From: Comamonadaceae bacterium UBA2121
GTDB taxonomy: Bacteria; Pseudomonadota; Gammaproteobacteria; Burkholderiales; Burkholderiaceae_C
Assembly (NCBI GenBank): GCA_002331385.1
Contig: DCYB01000005.1
Span: 87,230 to 151,229, forward strand
DNA: 64,000 nucleotides
Direction of reading: 5' to 3'
Shown piece after piece: positions 55,102 to 64,000 of the stretch. The position numbers and the translations under genes are program-made. The stretch's first letter is position 1; each line of letters opens with the position of its first letter. The notes beneath the pieces are model-generated. The model saw nothing but the letters and a program-made list of their open reading frames with translations. It searched no databases and was not told the DNA's origin.

Positions 55102-55857
55102 ATGCAGGGTTTTCTCACCCACACCACCGCGTTCATCACCGGCGCAGGACAAGGCATTGGCGAGGCCGTCGCGATCGGCCTGGCCGCCATGGGCGCGCAC
55201 GTCATCGCCAGCGACGTGCAAGGCGATGCCGCCGAGCGCTGTGCGCAGCAGATCCGCACCGCAGGCGGCGCTGCCTGCGCCATGCCGCTGGACGTGTCCG
55301 ACGCGCGCGCCTGCCGGGCCGCTGCCGACGCGCTGCAGCTTCCCGCAGGCCATCGCTTGCTGCTGGTGAACAATGCGGGCGTGCGGCCCAAGCACGCCTT
55401 CGACAGCCCCGACCGCGATGCGCAATGGCAGCGCACGCTGGACATCAATCTTGGCGGTGCGCGCAACACCATTCACGCGTTCCAGGCGCTGTTGGCGGCC
55501 AGCGGTGGCTGTGTGGTCAACGTCACCTCGCTGGCCGCCTCGCGCGCGGCGGCGCATTCGATCGCTTACTCCACCTCCAAGGCCGCCGTGGAAATGCTCA
55601 CCAAAGTCATGGCTCTGGAGCTCGCGCCGCAAGGCATTCGCGTGAACGCGGTGTCTCCCGGCGTGATGCTGACGGCAATGACCGAGCAAACGCGCAAGGA
55701 CCCGAAACACGTGGAAAACATGCTGCGCCGCATCCCGCTCAAGCGCTACGGTGAGCCAGCGGAGATCGCCGGGCCCATCGCCTTTCTTGCGTCGCCGTTG
55801 GCCAGCTACGTCACGGGCACGGTGCTGAACGTCGATGGCGGCTATCTGATCACGTGA
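55102..55857 (+). CDS. Short-chain dehydrogenase/reductase
   Basis: A 251-residue classical SDR: cofactor motif ITGAGQGIGEAVAIGLA, NNAGVRP, catalytic Ser (VNVTSLAAS), YSTSKAAVEML with the Tyr and Lys, and the C-terminal YVTGTVLNVDGGYL. It probably oxidises an alcohol or hydroxy acid with NAD(P). Adjacent to the Bug receptor, likely same transcript. Confidence 0.92.
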   Translation: MQGFLTHTTAFITGAGQGIGEAVAIGLAAMGAHVIASDVQGDAAERCAQQIRTAGGAACAMPLDVSDARACRAAADALQLPAGHRLLLVNNAGVRPKHAFDSPDRDAQWQRTLDINLGGARNTIHAFQALLAASGGCVVNVTSLAASRAAAHSIAYSTSKAAVEMLTKVMALELAPQGIRVNAVSPGVMLTAMTEQTRKDPKHVENMLRRIPLKRYGEPAEIAGPIAFLASPLASYVTGTVLNVDGGYLIT

Positions 55858-55859
55858 CC

Positions 55860-56486
55860 ATGCAGCGCAAACCCACGCTCCACCGGAATCCGGCGCGCGC
55901 GCCCAAGGCGGCGCCCCCCCGGCCTGCCCGAAGCGAGCCCACGCGACTGCTCTGCTTCAACAAACCGTATGGCGTGCTCAGCCAGTTCACGCCCGAAGGA
56001 CGCTGGCGCGGACTCAAGGACCACATCGACATTCCCGGCGTGTATGTGGCCGGAAGGCTGGACGCGGACAGCGAGGGCCTGCTGCTGCTCACCAACGACG
56101 GCGGACTGCAGGCGCGCATTTCCAGCCCGCGCTTCAAGATGGAGAAAACCTACCTGATCCAGGTGGAAGGGGTTCCGGACGACGCCGCGCTGGAGCTGCT
56201 GCGCCATGGCGTGCAGCTCAACGACGGCCCCACGCTGGCCGCGCAGGCGCGTCGCGTTCCAGCGCCCGACTGGTTGTGGCAACGCGACCCGCCGATCCGC
56301 GTGCGCCAGAACATTCCGGATAGCTGGATAGAACTCGTCATCCGCGAAGGCCGCAACCGGCAAGTGCGCCGCATGACGGCGGCAGTTGGGCATCCCACGC
56401 TGCGCCTGATCCGCACCGCCATCGGCCCTTACACGCTGCAAGGACTGCTGCCCGGCGAGTGGCGCGACGCAACGCCTCCGGAGTGA
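55860..56486 (+). CDS. rluE: RluE-like rRNA pseudouridine synthase
   Basis: About 208 residues. After a basic leader come LCFNKPYGVLSQFTPEGRW, the catalytic-Asp motif AGRLDADSEGLLLLTNDG, and the RsuA-type EGRNRQVRRMTAAVGHPTLRLIR. There is no S4 domain, as in RluE, which modifies U2457 of 23S rRNA in E. coli. A GTG at 55854 overlapping the SDR stop is an alternative start. Confidence 0.88.
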   Translation: MQRKPTLHRNPARAPKAAPPRPARSEPTRLLCFNKPYGVLSQFTPEGRWRGLKDHIDIPGVYVAGRLDADSEGLLLLTNDGGLQARISSPRFKMEKTYLIQVEGVPDDAALELLRHGVQLNDGPTLAAQARRVPAPDWLWQRDPPIRVRQNIPDSWIELVIREGRNRQVRRMTAAVGHPTLRLIRTAIGPYTLQGLLPGEWRDATPPE

Positions 56487-56543
56487 CTCTGGGCGTTGCG
56501 CGCGTTGCCGCGGCGGTGCGTCTATCGCGCTCTCACAGCGCCA

Positions 56544-58097
56544 TCAAAGCGCCGGATAAAGCTGTTTGAGTGCCTGCACCAGACAGCGGTGCAGCAACAT
56601 GTGCGCCGATTGCCGTTCGGCTTCGGCGGTTCCCGGCGTAGGCGCTGGCGCTTCTTCGCCCTGTCCTGGGGCTGCCGGTTTGGCATGGATGCCGCTCCAC
56701 AATTCCTGCCATTCGGCCCGGTGATCCTGCACCGCCTTCTGCACGGCGGCGTTCCATTGTTGCGGTGCCGACGGGGCGCTGTATCGACCGCGTCCGCGAC
56801 CAAAGTGCGAGATCACCAGATATTTAAGCAGCGCCTGCGACGCCAGCGCCGTGAGGTAATCCGCCGACAGCCGGAAGCGTTGCGACTCCTGGTCGAACAT
56901 CTTGTTCGCACCCCACGCCGCCCCCGCAAACGTCACGGCACCGACCAGCGCACCCACCAGCGCTCCCGCTCCCAGCGTCATGCCACCGGCTACCAGATCG
57001 GCACCCAGCCCCGTTGCCGCGCCCGCCGTGAGCGCGCCCCACAGACTGGCTACCTTGGGGTCGTGCGGTGAAGTGATCTGCAAATCGCCCTTGAGCTGCT
57101 CCTGAATCTGGCTGGCCGCCTCGCCATCCAACTGGTGCAGCGCGAGCAGTTGCTGCGTCGCGCGCACGTCTGCCTGCTGCACGCTGGTCAGCAGGCGCTT
57201 CATCGCGTCGCGCGCTTGCGGCGACAGGTCTTCCTGCGCAGGCTTGAGCTTTTGCGAGATCATGTGGATGGCGCGGCCCCAGAATTTCTCTTGCGCCGTG
57301 TCGGCGGTTTCCTGCGCCGATGCCGATTGCACGAGCTGCGCGGCCAGCACATGCAGGCTGGCGTCTTCGCGCTCCTGCTGACGCCGTTCGCGCTCGGCCA
57401 GCAAGCGTTCGTACGCCGGCAGTTTGGCTGCGGGAAGCAGCGGCCCGATGCTTTGCAGCATCTTGCGCTCGTGCCACCAACTGCGCGTGAACGCATCGAG
57501 CACCAGCACGTCGTGCACGGTGTCGTGAAAATCCTTGACCGCCGCGCGCCAGCGATCAAGGTCCGCCGCCGTCTGCTCGGGCGTGGTGTCGCTGCCGATC
57601 TGGTTGAGCAGGATGATCACCGGCTTGTGCATCCACTGCAGGATGCGCATCTCCGCCTGCCAGTAGCCCGCATCGGCCGGGTCTTCGGCCGCGTTCACCA
57701 GATAGAGCATCACGTCCGCATGATCGCGCGCGGCCACCAGTGCGCGCTGGCTCATGTAGAAGGGTTTGTCGCGCCAGCGGTCCCACACGTTGGAGAGAAA
57801 CCAGCCCAGCGGATTGCCCTGTTGGCGCAAGCGCTCATACAGCCGCACCGAATCGCCAAAGCCCGGCGTGTCCCACAGCCAGAGCTGATCGCCCTCGGCA
57901 TCGGTCTGCATGAGATAGCGCCTGGACTGGCTGGTGACGTGCGCCGCGTCCTGGATTTCACCCACATCGTCCGCGAGCAAAGTGCGCGTCAACGTGGTCT
58001 TGCCAATGTTGGTATGGGACAGCAGGCACCAGTCGATCTGACGCGCACTGTCCGCCGCATCCTGCGCGATAGTCTCGGGAAGGGTCTCGTTGGGCAT
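56544..58097 (-). CDS. DUF3482 GTPase-like protein
   Basis: A 517-residue protein with a GTPase domain (G1-like SHTNIGKTT, G3 WDTPGFGD, G4-like ILLNQIG) and a C-terminal DUF3482 region containing Gly/Ala-rich membrane-like helices (AGGMTLGAGALVGALVGAVTFAGAAWG). It follows the DUF2868 gene by 26 bases, the typical pair. The P-loop lacks the first Gly and G4 has NQxG rather than NKxD. Function unknown. Confidence 0.85.
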   Translation of the reverse strand: MPNETLPETIAQDAADSARQIDWCLLSHTNIGKTTLTRTLLADDVGEIQDAAHVTSQSRRYLMQTDAEGDQLWLWDTPGFGDSVRLYERLRQQGNPLGWFLSNVWDRWRDKPFYMSQRALVAARDHADVMLYLVNAAEDPADAGYWQAEMRILQWMHKPVIILLNQIGSDTTPEQTAADLDRWRAAVKDFHDTVHDVLVLDAFTRSWWHERKMLQSIGPLLPAAKLPAYERLLAERERRQQEREDASLHVLAAQLVQSASAQETADTAQEKFWGRAIHMISQKLKPAQEDLSPQARDAMKRLLTSVQQADVRATQQLLALHQLDGEAASQIQEQLKGDLQITSPHDPKVASLWGALTAGAATGLGADLVAGGMTLGAGALVGALVGAVTFAGAAWGANKMFDQESQRFRLSADYLTALASQALLKYLVISHFGRGRGRYSAPSAPQQWNAAVQKAVQDHRAEWQELWSGIHAKPAAPGQGEEAPAPTPGTAEAERQSAHMLLHRCLVQALKQLYPAL

Positions 58098-58123
58098 GGC
58101 GTGAAGTGTAAGCCTGTACCTGC

Positions 58124-59602
58124 TTACTGCGGCACCCAGGTGGCCGTCAGACCTGCACCCCGGACAAACTCGCTCCAAAGATCGCGCCGTTCCTGCACGC
58201 GGCGTGGTGCGCCGGTATTGCGCTCGGCAAAGTCCTGCGTCCACAACCAGACGGCCGCATGACTGCCCCAGCGCTCACGTGCAGCTTGCAGCAGTTCGCC
58301 GTGGATTTCTGCCTCGGGCGTAGCCGCCATGTTGATGAGCAGCACCGCCGCCGCATCCTCGCCCTTGCCCGCCACCGACGCAGCCGAGGGCAGCTTTGCG
58401 CCATACGCCAAGGCAGGCTCGATCACCAGATGGGCGCCCGCACCATATTGCGCAGCGATGTAGTGCTGCAGCCCATCGCGCCGCGCCGCGTTGATCTCGA
58501 AGCTGTAGGGCAGCACATGCAGCGTGACCGCCAACCCACCCAGATCGCGCTGGAGCTTCTGGAAATACGGTTGCGTCAATGGCAACTGCATATGCCGCGC
58601 CAGCCATCCTGCGCGCACGCCCTGATACAGGGCGAGCACCAGCCTGGGCGCAATCACGATCAGCCCCAACAGCCCCGTGTACGCCAGCACCCAATGCCGT
58701 CCCACGCCCACATCCACCGGCTTCGGCAGCGTCGCGCCGGTCGCCGCCGTGTGGCTCACCCAGCCCTGCAGTGCCTGAATCTCCGCCAGCGTCCACGCTC
58801 CCGCACCGGTGACCCAACGCACTGGTGCAAACATCAGGTTCAGCACCGACTGCACCTGTCCGGCAGACAGGAACGTGCTCTCCCACCCCACCTGGTACGC
58901 GTTCGTCAGGCCGGTCGTCCACAACGACGCCAGCGCACCCACGGCCATGAACGCCGCCCCCACATGCAGCCACATCAACCACTGCGCATGGCGCGTGCGA
59001 CGGCTGACCTGCCACCAGTTGCGTTCATAGGCCAGTGCCAGTTTGCGCAGACCCGACCCGCCCGGCACGGGCAGGCGCGCGCGCAACTTGCCGCGCCAAC
59101 CCGCTGTGGGCTGCGTTGCCGCCGCTCCGCCGCTGGCCGACTCCAGCGCGCGCGCTGCTTCGGGCGTGCGGCGCAGCAGGCCGCGCACCCACGCGCCAAA
59201 CATCCACAGATAGACCAGCACGTTCCAGAGCACGATGCCCAGCAGCGACGGCGCCAGCAGATCGACCCGGTGCGGATCGGTAAACCGGTGCATGCAAAAG
59301 CCGATGACCAACGCGCCCAGCAACACCGCCAGCGGCACCCAGCGGGCCATGCCCGGGGCATGCTTCCACACCTGCCGCAACTCGTCGGGCAACTGGCTGG
59401 CCTGAATGATGCGTCGCGCACGCTGCCCGAGGAACTCCTGGAATTGCGCATGGTTGGGCGCGCTGGCCGTGGGCGTGCCCATGGCGTGCAGTGTCTCCTG
59501 CGTGATGGCGTCGCAGCGCGCAGCGGTTGGCAGCGCCTCATTCGGCGCAGCGGTTTCGATGGCGTGGGCAAGAAGAATGTCTCGAACGGAGCTGGCTCTC
59601 AT
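58124..59602 (-). CDS. DUF2868 membrane protein
   Basis: A 492-residue protein with about four to five hydrophobic segments (VPLAVLLGALVIGFCMHRF, LLGIVLWNVLVYLWMFGAW, VGAAFMAVGALASLWTTG, YTGLLGLIVIAPRLVLALY) and a C-terminal soluble domain (VTLHVLPYSFEINAARRDGL onward). It matches DUF2868, nearly always paired with DUF3482; together they probably form a membrane-associated GTPase system of unknown role. Confidence 0.85.
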   Translation of the reverse strand: MRASSVRDILLAHAIETAAPNEALPTAARCDAITQETLHAMGTPTASAPNHAQFQEFLGQRARRIIQASQLPDELRQVWKHAPGMARWVPLAVLLGALVIGFCMHRFTDPHRVDLLAPSLLGIVLWNVLVYLWMFGAWVRGLLRRTPEAARALESASGGAAATQPTAGWRGKLRARLPVPGGSGLRKLALAYERNWWQVSRRTRHAQWLMWLHVGAAFMAVGALASLWTTGLTNAYQVGWESTFLSAGQVQSVLNLMFAPVRWVTGAGAWTLAEIQALQGWVSHTAATGATLPKPVDVGVGRHWVLAYTGLLGLIVIAPRLVLALYQGVRAGWLARHMQLPLTQPYFQKLQRDLGGLAVTLHVLPYSFEINAARRDGLQHYIAAQYGAGAHLVIEPALAYGAKLPSAASVAGKGEDAAAVLLINMAATPEAEIHGELLQAARERWGSHAAVWLWTQDFAERNTGAPRRVQERRDLWSEFVRGAGLTATWVPQ

Positions 59603-59757
59603 GGGCGTAGTCTATTTCCTCCCGATCCATGCGCCACCCATGCACTGGCAAGGTGCAGTCCGAGTGCCCGCGCGCACTCACTTGGCGCCGGCCCTGCGCA
59701 TTGGAGTGCCCGCTCTAAAGCCTGTACTGGTAAACCCGCTTTTGGCACGTTTTTAGC

Positions 59758-59801
59758 TTGTCTACATTCTTGTATGCAAGATTTTCGCGTTTGCATGCCA
59801 A
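59758..59801. promoter_or_regulatory. Repeated TTGTNTNCA-like sites before the dctA-like gene
   Basis: TTGTCTACA (59758), TTGTATGCAA (59770–59779) and TTGCATGCCAA (59791–59801) lie 25–60 bases before the symporter start. They resemble operators of FCD-type GntR repressors, and such a repressor is encoded in the same operon at 61130. Confidence 0.45.
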
Positions 59802-59825
59802 TCTGAACCAAGCAGGAGTGTCACC

Positions 59826-61133
59826 ATGGGGCGTTTCGCCAAATCACTGTTCGGGCAGGTGCTGATCGCGCTTGTCATCGGAGTTCTCATCGGGCTGATG
59901 TCGCCCGAATTCGCCGTCAAGCTCAAGCCGCTAGGCGATGGCTTCATCAAGCTGATCAAGATGATCATTCCGGTGCTCGTCTTCTGCGTCGTGGTGCACG
60001 GCATCGCAGGCGCGGGCGACTTGCGGCGCGTGGGTCGGGTGGGCGTCAAGGCGTTGATCTACTTTGAAGTGCTGACCACCATCGCGCTGGTGATGGGTCT
60101 GGTGCTGGCGTTCGTGTTCCAGCCCGGGCACGGCATGAATGTCGATGTGAATTCGCTCGACGCCTCGGCCATGAGCGCCTATGCGACGAATGCGGACAAG
60201 CTCACGTCTGGCGGCTTCGTGGACTTTCTCATGAAGCTCATTCCCAACACCGTGGTGCAGGCCTTCGCCACTGGCGATGTGCTGCAGGTGCTGCTGTTTG
60301 CCGTGCTGTTCGGCTGCGCGCTGTCCATGCTCGGCGAGCGCGGACGGCCCGTCGCCGCCGTGGTCGATGCCACGTCGCTGGTGCTCTTCAAGATCATGGC
60401 CATCATCATCAAGCTGGCACCGCTGGGCGTGCTCGGCGCGATTGCCTTCACCGTGGGCAAATACGGCATCGGCTCGCTCAAGCAACTGGGCATGCTGGTG
60501 CTGCTGTTCTACGCGGGCGTGCTGGTGTTCGTCTTCGTGGTGCTGGGCTTCGTGATGCGCGTGTCCGGCTTCAGCCTGTGGAAACTGCTGCGCTATCTGC
60601 GCGAAGAACTGATGGTGGTGTTCGCAACCACCTCGTCTGACAGCGTGCTGCCGCAAATCATGGCCAAGCTGCGCAACATGGGCATTCGTGACTCCACGGT
60701 CGGGCTGGTGATTCCCACCGGTTACTCGTTCAATCTCGATGCGTTTTCCATCTACATCACGCTGGCCGCCGTGTTCATCGCCCAGGCCACCAACACGCCG
60801 ATCAGCATGACGGATCTGCTGACCATCCTGGCCATCTCGCTCGTCACCTCCAAGGGCGCGCACGGCGTGCCAGGCTCCGCCATCGTCGTGCTGGCCGCCA
60901 CGCTGCATGCGATCCCGGCGATTCCCGCCATCGGGCTGGTGCTGGTGTTGTCGATCGACTGGTTCATCGGCATTGCGCGCGCGCTGGGCAACCTGATTGG
61001 CAACTGCGTTGCCACCGTCGCCGTGGCCGCCTGGGAGGGCGACATCGACCGCGAGCGCGCGCACGCCGTACTCGACGGCCATGCCCTGCCAATGACAGAC
61101 ACCGTGACGGACAACGGTACGATCACGCCATGA
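59826..61133 (+). CDS. Dicarboxylate/cation symporter (DctA-like, DAACS family)
   Basis: A 435-residue transporter: SLFGQVLIALVIGVLIG, LIKMIIPVLVFCVVVHGIAG, TTSSDSVLPQIMAKLRNMG, IPTGYSFNLDAFSIYITLAAVFIAQAT and SKGAHGVPGSAIVVLAAT. It probably imports C4-dicarboxylates with protons or sodium. The gntR gene overlaps its stop by four bases, so the two are co-expressed. Confidence 0.92.
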   Translation: MGRFAKSLFGQVLIALVIGVLIGLMSPEFAVKLKPLGDGFIKLIKMIIPVLVFCVVVHGIAGAGDLRRVGRVGVKALIYFEVLTTIALVMGLVLAFVFQPGHGMNVDVNSLDASAMSAYATNADKLTSGGFVDFLMKLIPNTVVQAFATGDVLQVLLFAVLFGCALSMLGERGRPVAAVVDATSLVLFKIMAIIIKLAPLGVLGAIAFTVGKYGIGSLKQLGMLVLLFYAGVLVFVFVVLGFVMRVSGFSLWKLLRYLREELMVVFATTSSDSVLPQIMAKLRNMGIRDSTVGLVIPTGYSFNLDAFSIYITLAAVFIAQATNTPISMTDLLTILAISLVTSKGAHGVPGSAIVVLAATLHAIPAIPAIGLVLVLSIDWFIGIARALGNLIGNCVATVAVAAWEGDIDRERAHAVLDGHALPMTDTVTDNGTITP

Positions 61134-61855
61134 ACTCCGCTGCCACGCCTGCTACCCCAGCCCACATTGCCGAGCGCATCGTCGAAGCCGTGCTCGCACA
61201 AAAGCTCGCGCCCGGCGCGCGGCTGGGCGAGCAGGATCTGGCAGACAACTTCGCCGTGAGCCGCACCGTGGTGCGCGAGGCGCTGGTGCAATTGCAGGCG
61301 CGCGGCTTCGTTCAGGTGCAGGCGCGCAAAGGTTGGTTTGTAGTGCAGCCGTCGGCAGACGAGGCGCGCGATGCGTTTTCGGCGCGCCGCATCATCGAGG
61401 CTGGCATCCTGCAGGAAGCCGGGCGCCCCGTGCAGCAGGTGATCGGCAACCTGCGCCGCCACATCGCGCACGAGCAACGCGCCATCGAAGGTGCAGACGC
61501 CGCCACACGCGCCTTCCTGCTGGCCGATTTTCACGTCTGTCTGGCCGAGCAGATGGGCCACCGCCTGCTGGCTGACACCCTGCGCGACCTCACCGCGCGC
61601 ACCACGCTGGCGGCCACGCTCTACCAGTCGTCGCACAGCGCAACCCAGTCGTGCGCAGAGCACGAAGGCATCGTGCAGGCGCTGGAACAAGGCGACACGG
61701 AGCGTGCCAAGCAACTGCTGCTGGAGCACATCGGCACCGTCGAGCGCTCGCTGGAATTCGCACCACCCGCCGCGCCGGAAGGCGACGCCGCCGGACGCCT
61801 GCGTGCGGCGCTCAGCCCGATCATGCGCAGCGCCAGCACCGCCCAGGAAACGTAA
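61130..61855 (+). CDS. GntR-family (FCD) regulator of the symporter operon
   Basis: A 241-residue regulator with a winged helix (GARLGEQDLADNFAVSRTVVREALVQLQARGF) and an FCD domain (ADFHVCLAEQMGH and HEGIVQALEQGDTERAKQLLLEHI). The overlap with the symporter gene suggests it regulates that operon, probably through the sites at 59758–59801. Confidence 0.9.
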   Translation: MNSAATPATPAHIAERIVEAVLAQKLAPGARLGEQDLADNFAVSRTVVREALVQLQARGFVQVQARKGWFVVQPSADEARDAFSARRIIEAGILQEAGRPVQQVIGNLRRHIAHEQRAIEGADAATRAFLLADFHVCLAEQMGHRLLADTLRDLTARTTLAATLYQSSHSATQSCAEHEGIVQALEQGDTERAKQLLLEHIGTVERSLEFAPPAAPEGDAAGRLRAALSPIMRSASTAQET

Positions 61856-61992
61856 GCCTCACCAAACCTCGCGGGGTCGACGCATTTTTGCTGTCGCGCA
61901 CCCGAACTGCCGTCTACGACCTCTGCAATATGGTATGAACGCGATCTTTGCGTTCTGTTTTCGTACAACCACCATTTCCAGAGAGACAACCC

Positions 61993-63201
61993 ATGACGAA
62001 CCAGTTCGACACCAACGCCATGCCCGACGCCAACGGCTTCTTCGGCCCCTATGGCGGCCAGTTGGTGCCACCGCATCTGAAGCAGGCGATGGACGACATC
62101 CTCGTCGCGTACGAGCAGATTTCGCAGCGCGAAGACTTCCAGCAAGAGCTGGCCAGCCTGTTCGCTGACTACGTGGGTCGGCCCAGCCCCATCTTCCACG
62201 CCAAACGCCTTTCGGATCAGCTCGGCGGCGCGCAGATTCACCTCAAGCGCGAAGACCTGAACCACACCGGCGCGCACAAGATCAACCACTGCCTTGGCGA
62301 AGCACTGCTGGCCAAGTTCATGGGCAAGACCAAGGTCATCGCCGAAACCGGCGCGGGCCAGCACGGCGTGGCGCTGGCCACCGCCTGCGCGCTGGTCGGC
62401 ATCCCGTGCGAGATCCACATGGGGCAGGTGGACATCGAAAAAGAACACCCCAACGTCACCAAGATGCGCATCCTCGGCTGCAAGCTCGTGCCCGTCACAC
62501 GCGGTGCAGCCACGCTCAAGGAAGCCGTGGACAGCGCGTTCGAGGAATACCTCAACGACCCCACCAACTACCTCTACGCCATTGGCTCGGTCGTCGGCCC
62601 GCACCCCTTCCCGATGATGGTGCGCGACTTCCAGTCCATCGTTGGCCGCGAAGCACGCGAGCAGTTCCAGCAAAAACACGGCAAGCTGCCCGATCACATC
62701 GCTGCCTGCGTGGGCGGTGGCTCCAATGCCATGGGCATCTTCACCGCCTTCCTCAACGACCAGAACGTGCGCCTCGTCGGCGTCGAGCCCGCCGGTGAGG
62801 GCGTGGACCAACCCGGTCGCCACGCGGCCACGCTCTCCATCGGCAAGCCCGGCGAGATCCACGGCATGAAATGCTACGTGCTGGAAAACGCCGACGGCAC
62901 ACCTGCTGCCGTGCACTCCATCGCCTCGGGCCTAGACTACCCCGGCGTCGGCCCACAGCACAGCTACCTGAAAGACCTGGGCCGCGTGGACTACGAAAGC
63001 GTGGACGACAAGGAATGCCTCCACGCCTTCATGACGCTCTCGCGCGTGGAAGGCATCATCCCGGCGCTGGAAAGCGCCCACGCCGTCGCATGGGCCATGC
63101 GCGCCGCCCCCAAGCTGGGCAAGGACGTGAACATCCTCGTCAACCTCTCCGGGCGCGGCGACAAGGACGCGGATTACGTCGCCAAGGTTCTGGGCCTCTG
63201 A
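61993..63201 (+). CDS. trpB: Tryptophan synthase beta chain (stand-alone)
   Basis: A 402-residue fold-type II PLP enzyme: NGFFGPYGGQLVPPHL, PLP lysine at residue 96 (HTGAHKIN), AETGAGQHGVALA, VGGGSNAMGIF and NLSGRGDKD. It condenses indole and serine to tryptophan. No trpA or trpF is present within the window. The start MTNQFDTN at 61993 follows an AGAGAGAC leader; an extension to 61948 is unlikely. Confidence 0.92.
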   Translation: MTNQFDTNAMPDANGFFGPYGGQLVPPHLKQAMDDILVAYEQISQREDFQQELASLFADYVGRPSPIFHAKRLSDQLGGAQIHLKREDLNHTGAHKINHCLGEALLAKFMGKTKVIAETGAGQHGVALATACALVGIPCEIHMGQVDIEKEHPNVTKMRILGCKLVPVTRGAATLKEAVDSAFEEYLNDPTNYLYAIGSVVGPHPFPMMVRDFQSIVGREAREQFQQKHGKLPDHIAACVGGGSNAMGIFTAFLNDQNVRLVGVEPAGEGVDQPGRHAATLSIGKPGEIHGMKCYVLENADGTPAAVHSIASGLDYPGVGPQHSYLKDLGRVDYESVDDKECLHAFMTLSRVEGIIPALESAHAVAWAMRAAPKLGKDVNILVNLSGRGDKDADYVAKVLGL

Positions 63202-63364
63202 CCACCAGAGTCGGCGCGCACTCCCCTGCGTGAGCCTCCCCAGAACGGGGTAGCCCGCACAGGGCAGTAACGAAAGTTAACGGCGTAACGCTTTCCGCCA
63301 GCGATTGCGCCGTCAATTTCCGCATGCAACACTCGTCTGCCATACCAGAACGAGGGAGACAGCC

Positions 63365-63913
63365 ATGCAGAAACTGCGCGCCATCGACTTGCTCGGCCTT
63401 GCCGTATTCGTCACCTTCTGGGCACTGTCCAGCACCGTCCATGCCTGGCAGCCCGAGATCGGCGACAAGCCCCGGGCGATGGAGCAACTGGAACTGGTCT
63501 CCGGAGCTCCCGTTAACCTCGCCGACTACGCAGGCAAACCCCTCATCATTTATTTCGGCGCCGACTGGTGCGCCCCCTGCGTCGCCAACGGTCGCCCCGC
63601 GGTCATCAACGCATTCAACCAATACAAGAGAAAAGGCCTGCAGGTGCTGTTCGTCGACCTTGGCGACCCGTTCAAACTGCGCGGCAAAAAGCTCGCCGAA
63701 TCCAGAGATCTCGGCTTCCCCATCGCCATGCGCTCGCTCCCCCCGACAGGACAAGAGAAGATGCGCAATTTTGATTTCGGCACCTTCGGCACCATCAAAG
63801 TCGTCCCCACCGCCATCATCCTCGACGCCAAAGGCACGGTCGTCAGCAAGATAGAACAGGGAACCAAGCTCAGGGATCAACTGGATGGTGCAGTGGAGGC
63901 GGTGTTCAGGTGA
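63365..63913 (+). CDS. Secreted thioredoxin-like (TlpA/redoxin) protein
   Basis: A 182-residue protein with an N-terminal signal or anchor (IDLLGLAVFVTFWALSSTVHA) and a thioredoxin fold with the CxxC site (YFGADWCAPCV) and cis-Pro (VVPTAIILD). It is probably a periplasmic disulfide or peroxide reductase or a cytochrome c maturation helper. A GAGGGAGACAG ribosome site precedes the ATG. The last 87 bases of the window hold no gene. Confidence 0.85.
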   Translation: MQKLRAIDLLGLAVFVTFWALSSTVHAWQPEIGDKPRAMEQLELVSGAPVNLADYAGKPLIIYFGADWCAPCVANGRPAVINAFNQYKRKGLQVLFVDLGDPFKLRGKKLAESRDLGFPIAMRSLPPTGQEKMRNFDFGTFGTIKVVPTAIILDAKGTVVSKIEQGTKLRDQLDGAVEAVFR

Positions 63914-64000
63914 AAGATATCGACGACGCGAAGGGTTCTCGTCGACGCGTCCGAAGTGCGCATTTGCGGTCCGGTCAGTGCACATATCCCAGTGAACTAA

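Overview
The window looks like chromosome from a member of the Burkholderiales, probably Comamonadaceae. It is GC-rich, carries two orphan Bug-type (TctC) solute receptors, a TorF porin–glnK–amtB nitrogen operon, a ComM gene and Liv-type amino-acid ABC genes. This placement is inferred from gene content only. No rRNA or tRNA gene and no CRISPR array was seen.

Layout. 1–5.2 kb: surface-glycan cluster on the minus strand (O-antigen ligase-like protein, three glycosyltransferase-type proteins, one gene cut by the window edge). 5.4–9.3 kb: zinc-finger protein, ilvE, a small membrane protein, radA and a GntR regulator. 9.4–13.1 kb: an uncharacterised catabolic unit (ThDP enzyme, Bug receptor, VOC protein). 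13.2–21.5 kb: glutathione transferase, di-haem peroxidase, alanine racemase, lplT, EamA exporter, glutathione peroxidase, WYL regulator, VOC protein and a ProQ-domain protein. 21.7–28.2 kb: BisC-like molybdoenzyme, glcF and glcE, a secreted protein and an SMP-30 lactonase. 28.4–31.2 kb: torF–glnK–amtB behind a sigma-54 promoter with an NtrC-type site. 45.3–50.0 kb: Liv-type ABC importer. 50.2–63.9 kb: fpr, yihY-like gene, aroK, a decayed LuxR-type regulator, Bug receptor, SDR, rluE-like gene, DUF3482/DUF2868 pair, dctA-like gene with gntR, an orphan trpB and a thioredoxin-like protein.

The most interesting part is a 12.18-kb island (31913–44091) inserted in comM just before its Walker A motif. 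Its ends show how it got there. A large serine integrase lies next to the left junction. The inner ends form a perfect 12-bp inverted repeat, as expected of a split attP. Removing the island across the shared TGCT core rejoins comM in frame as a 514-residue protein of normal family layout.

The island carries two defence modules. One is a compact five-gene operon: a MESH1-like HD hydrolase, a BrxR/CapW-like WYL regulator, two small unknown proteins and a single-chain Type ISP restriction-modification enzyme. Two copies of GATCA-N3-TGATC lie in its promoter region. The other is a retron: a candidate ncRNA, a 48-residue basic/amphipathic peptide, an XRE regulator and a retron reverse transcriptase with NAxxH, YVDD and VTG motifs. 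A 14-bp-arm palindrome overlaps the retron promoter. The island also holds a second serine recombinase, a short HUH/Rep-like protein and a repeat- and palindrome-rich segment.
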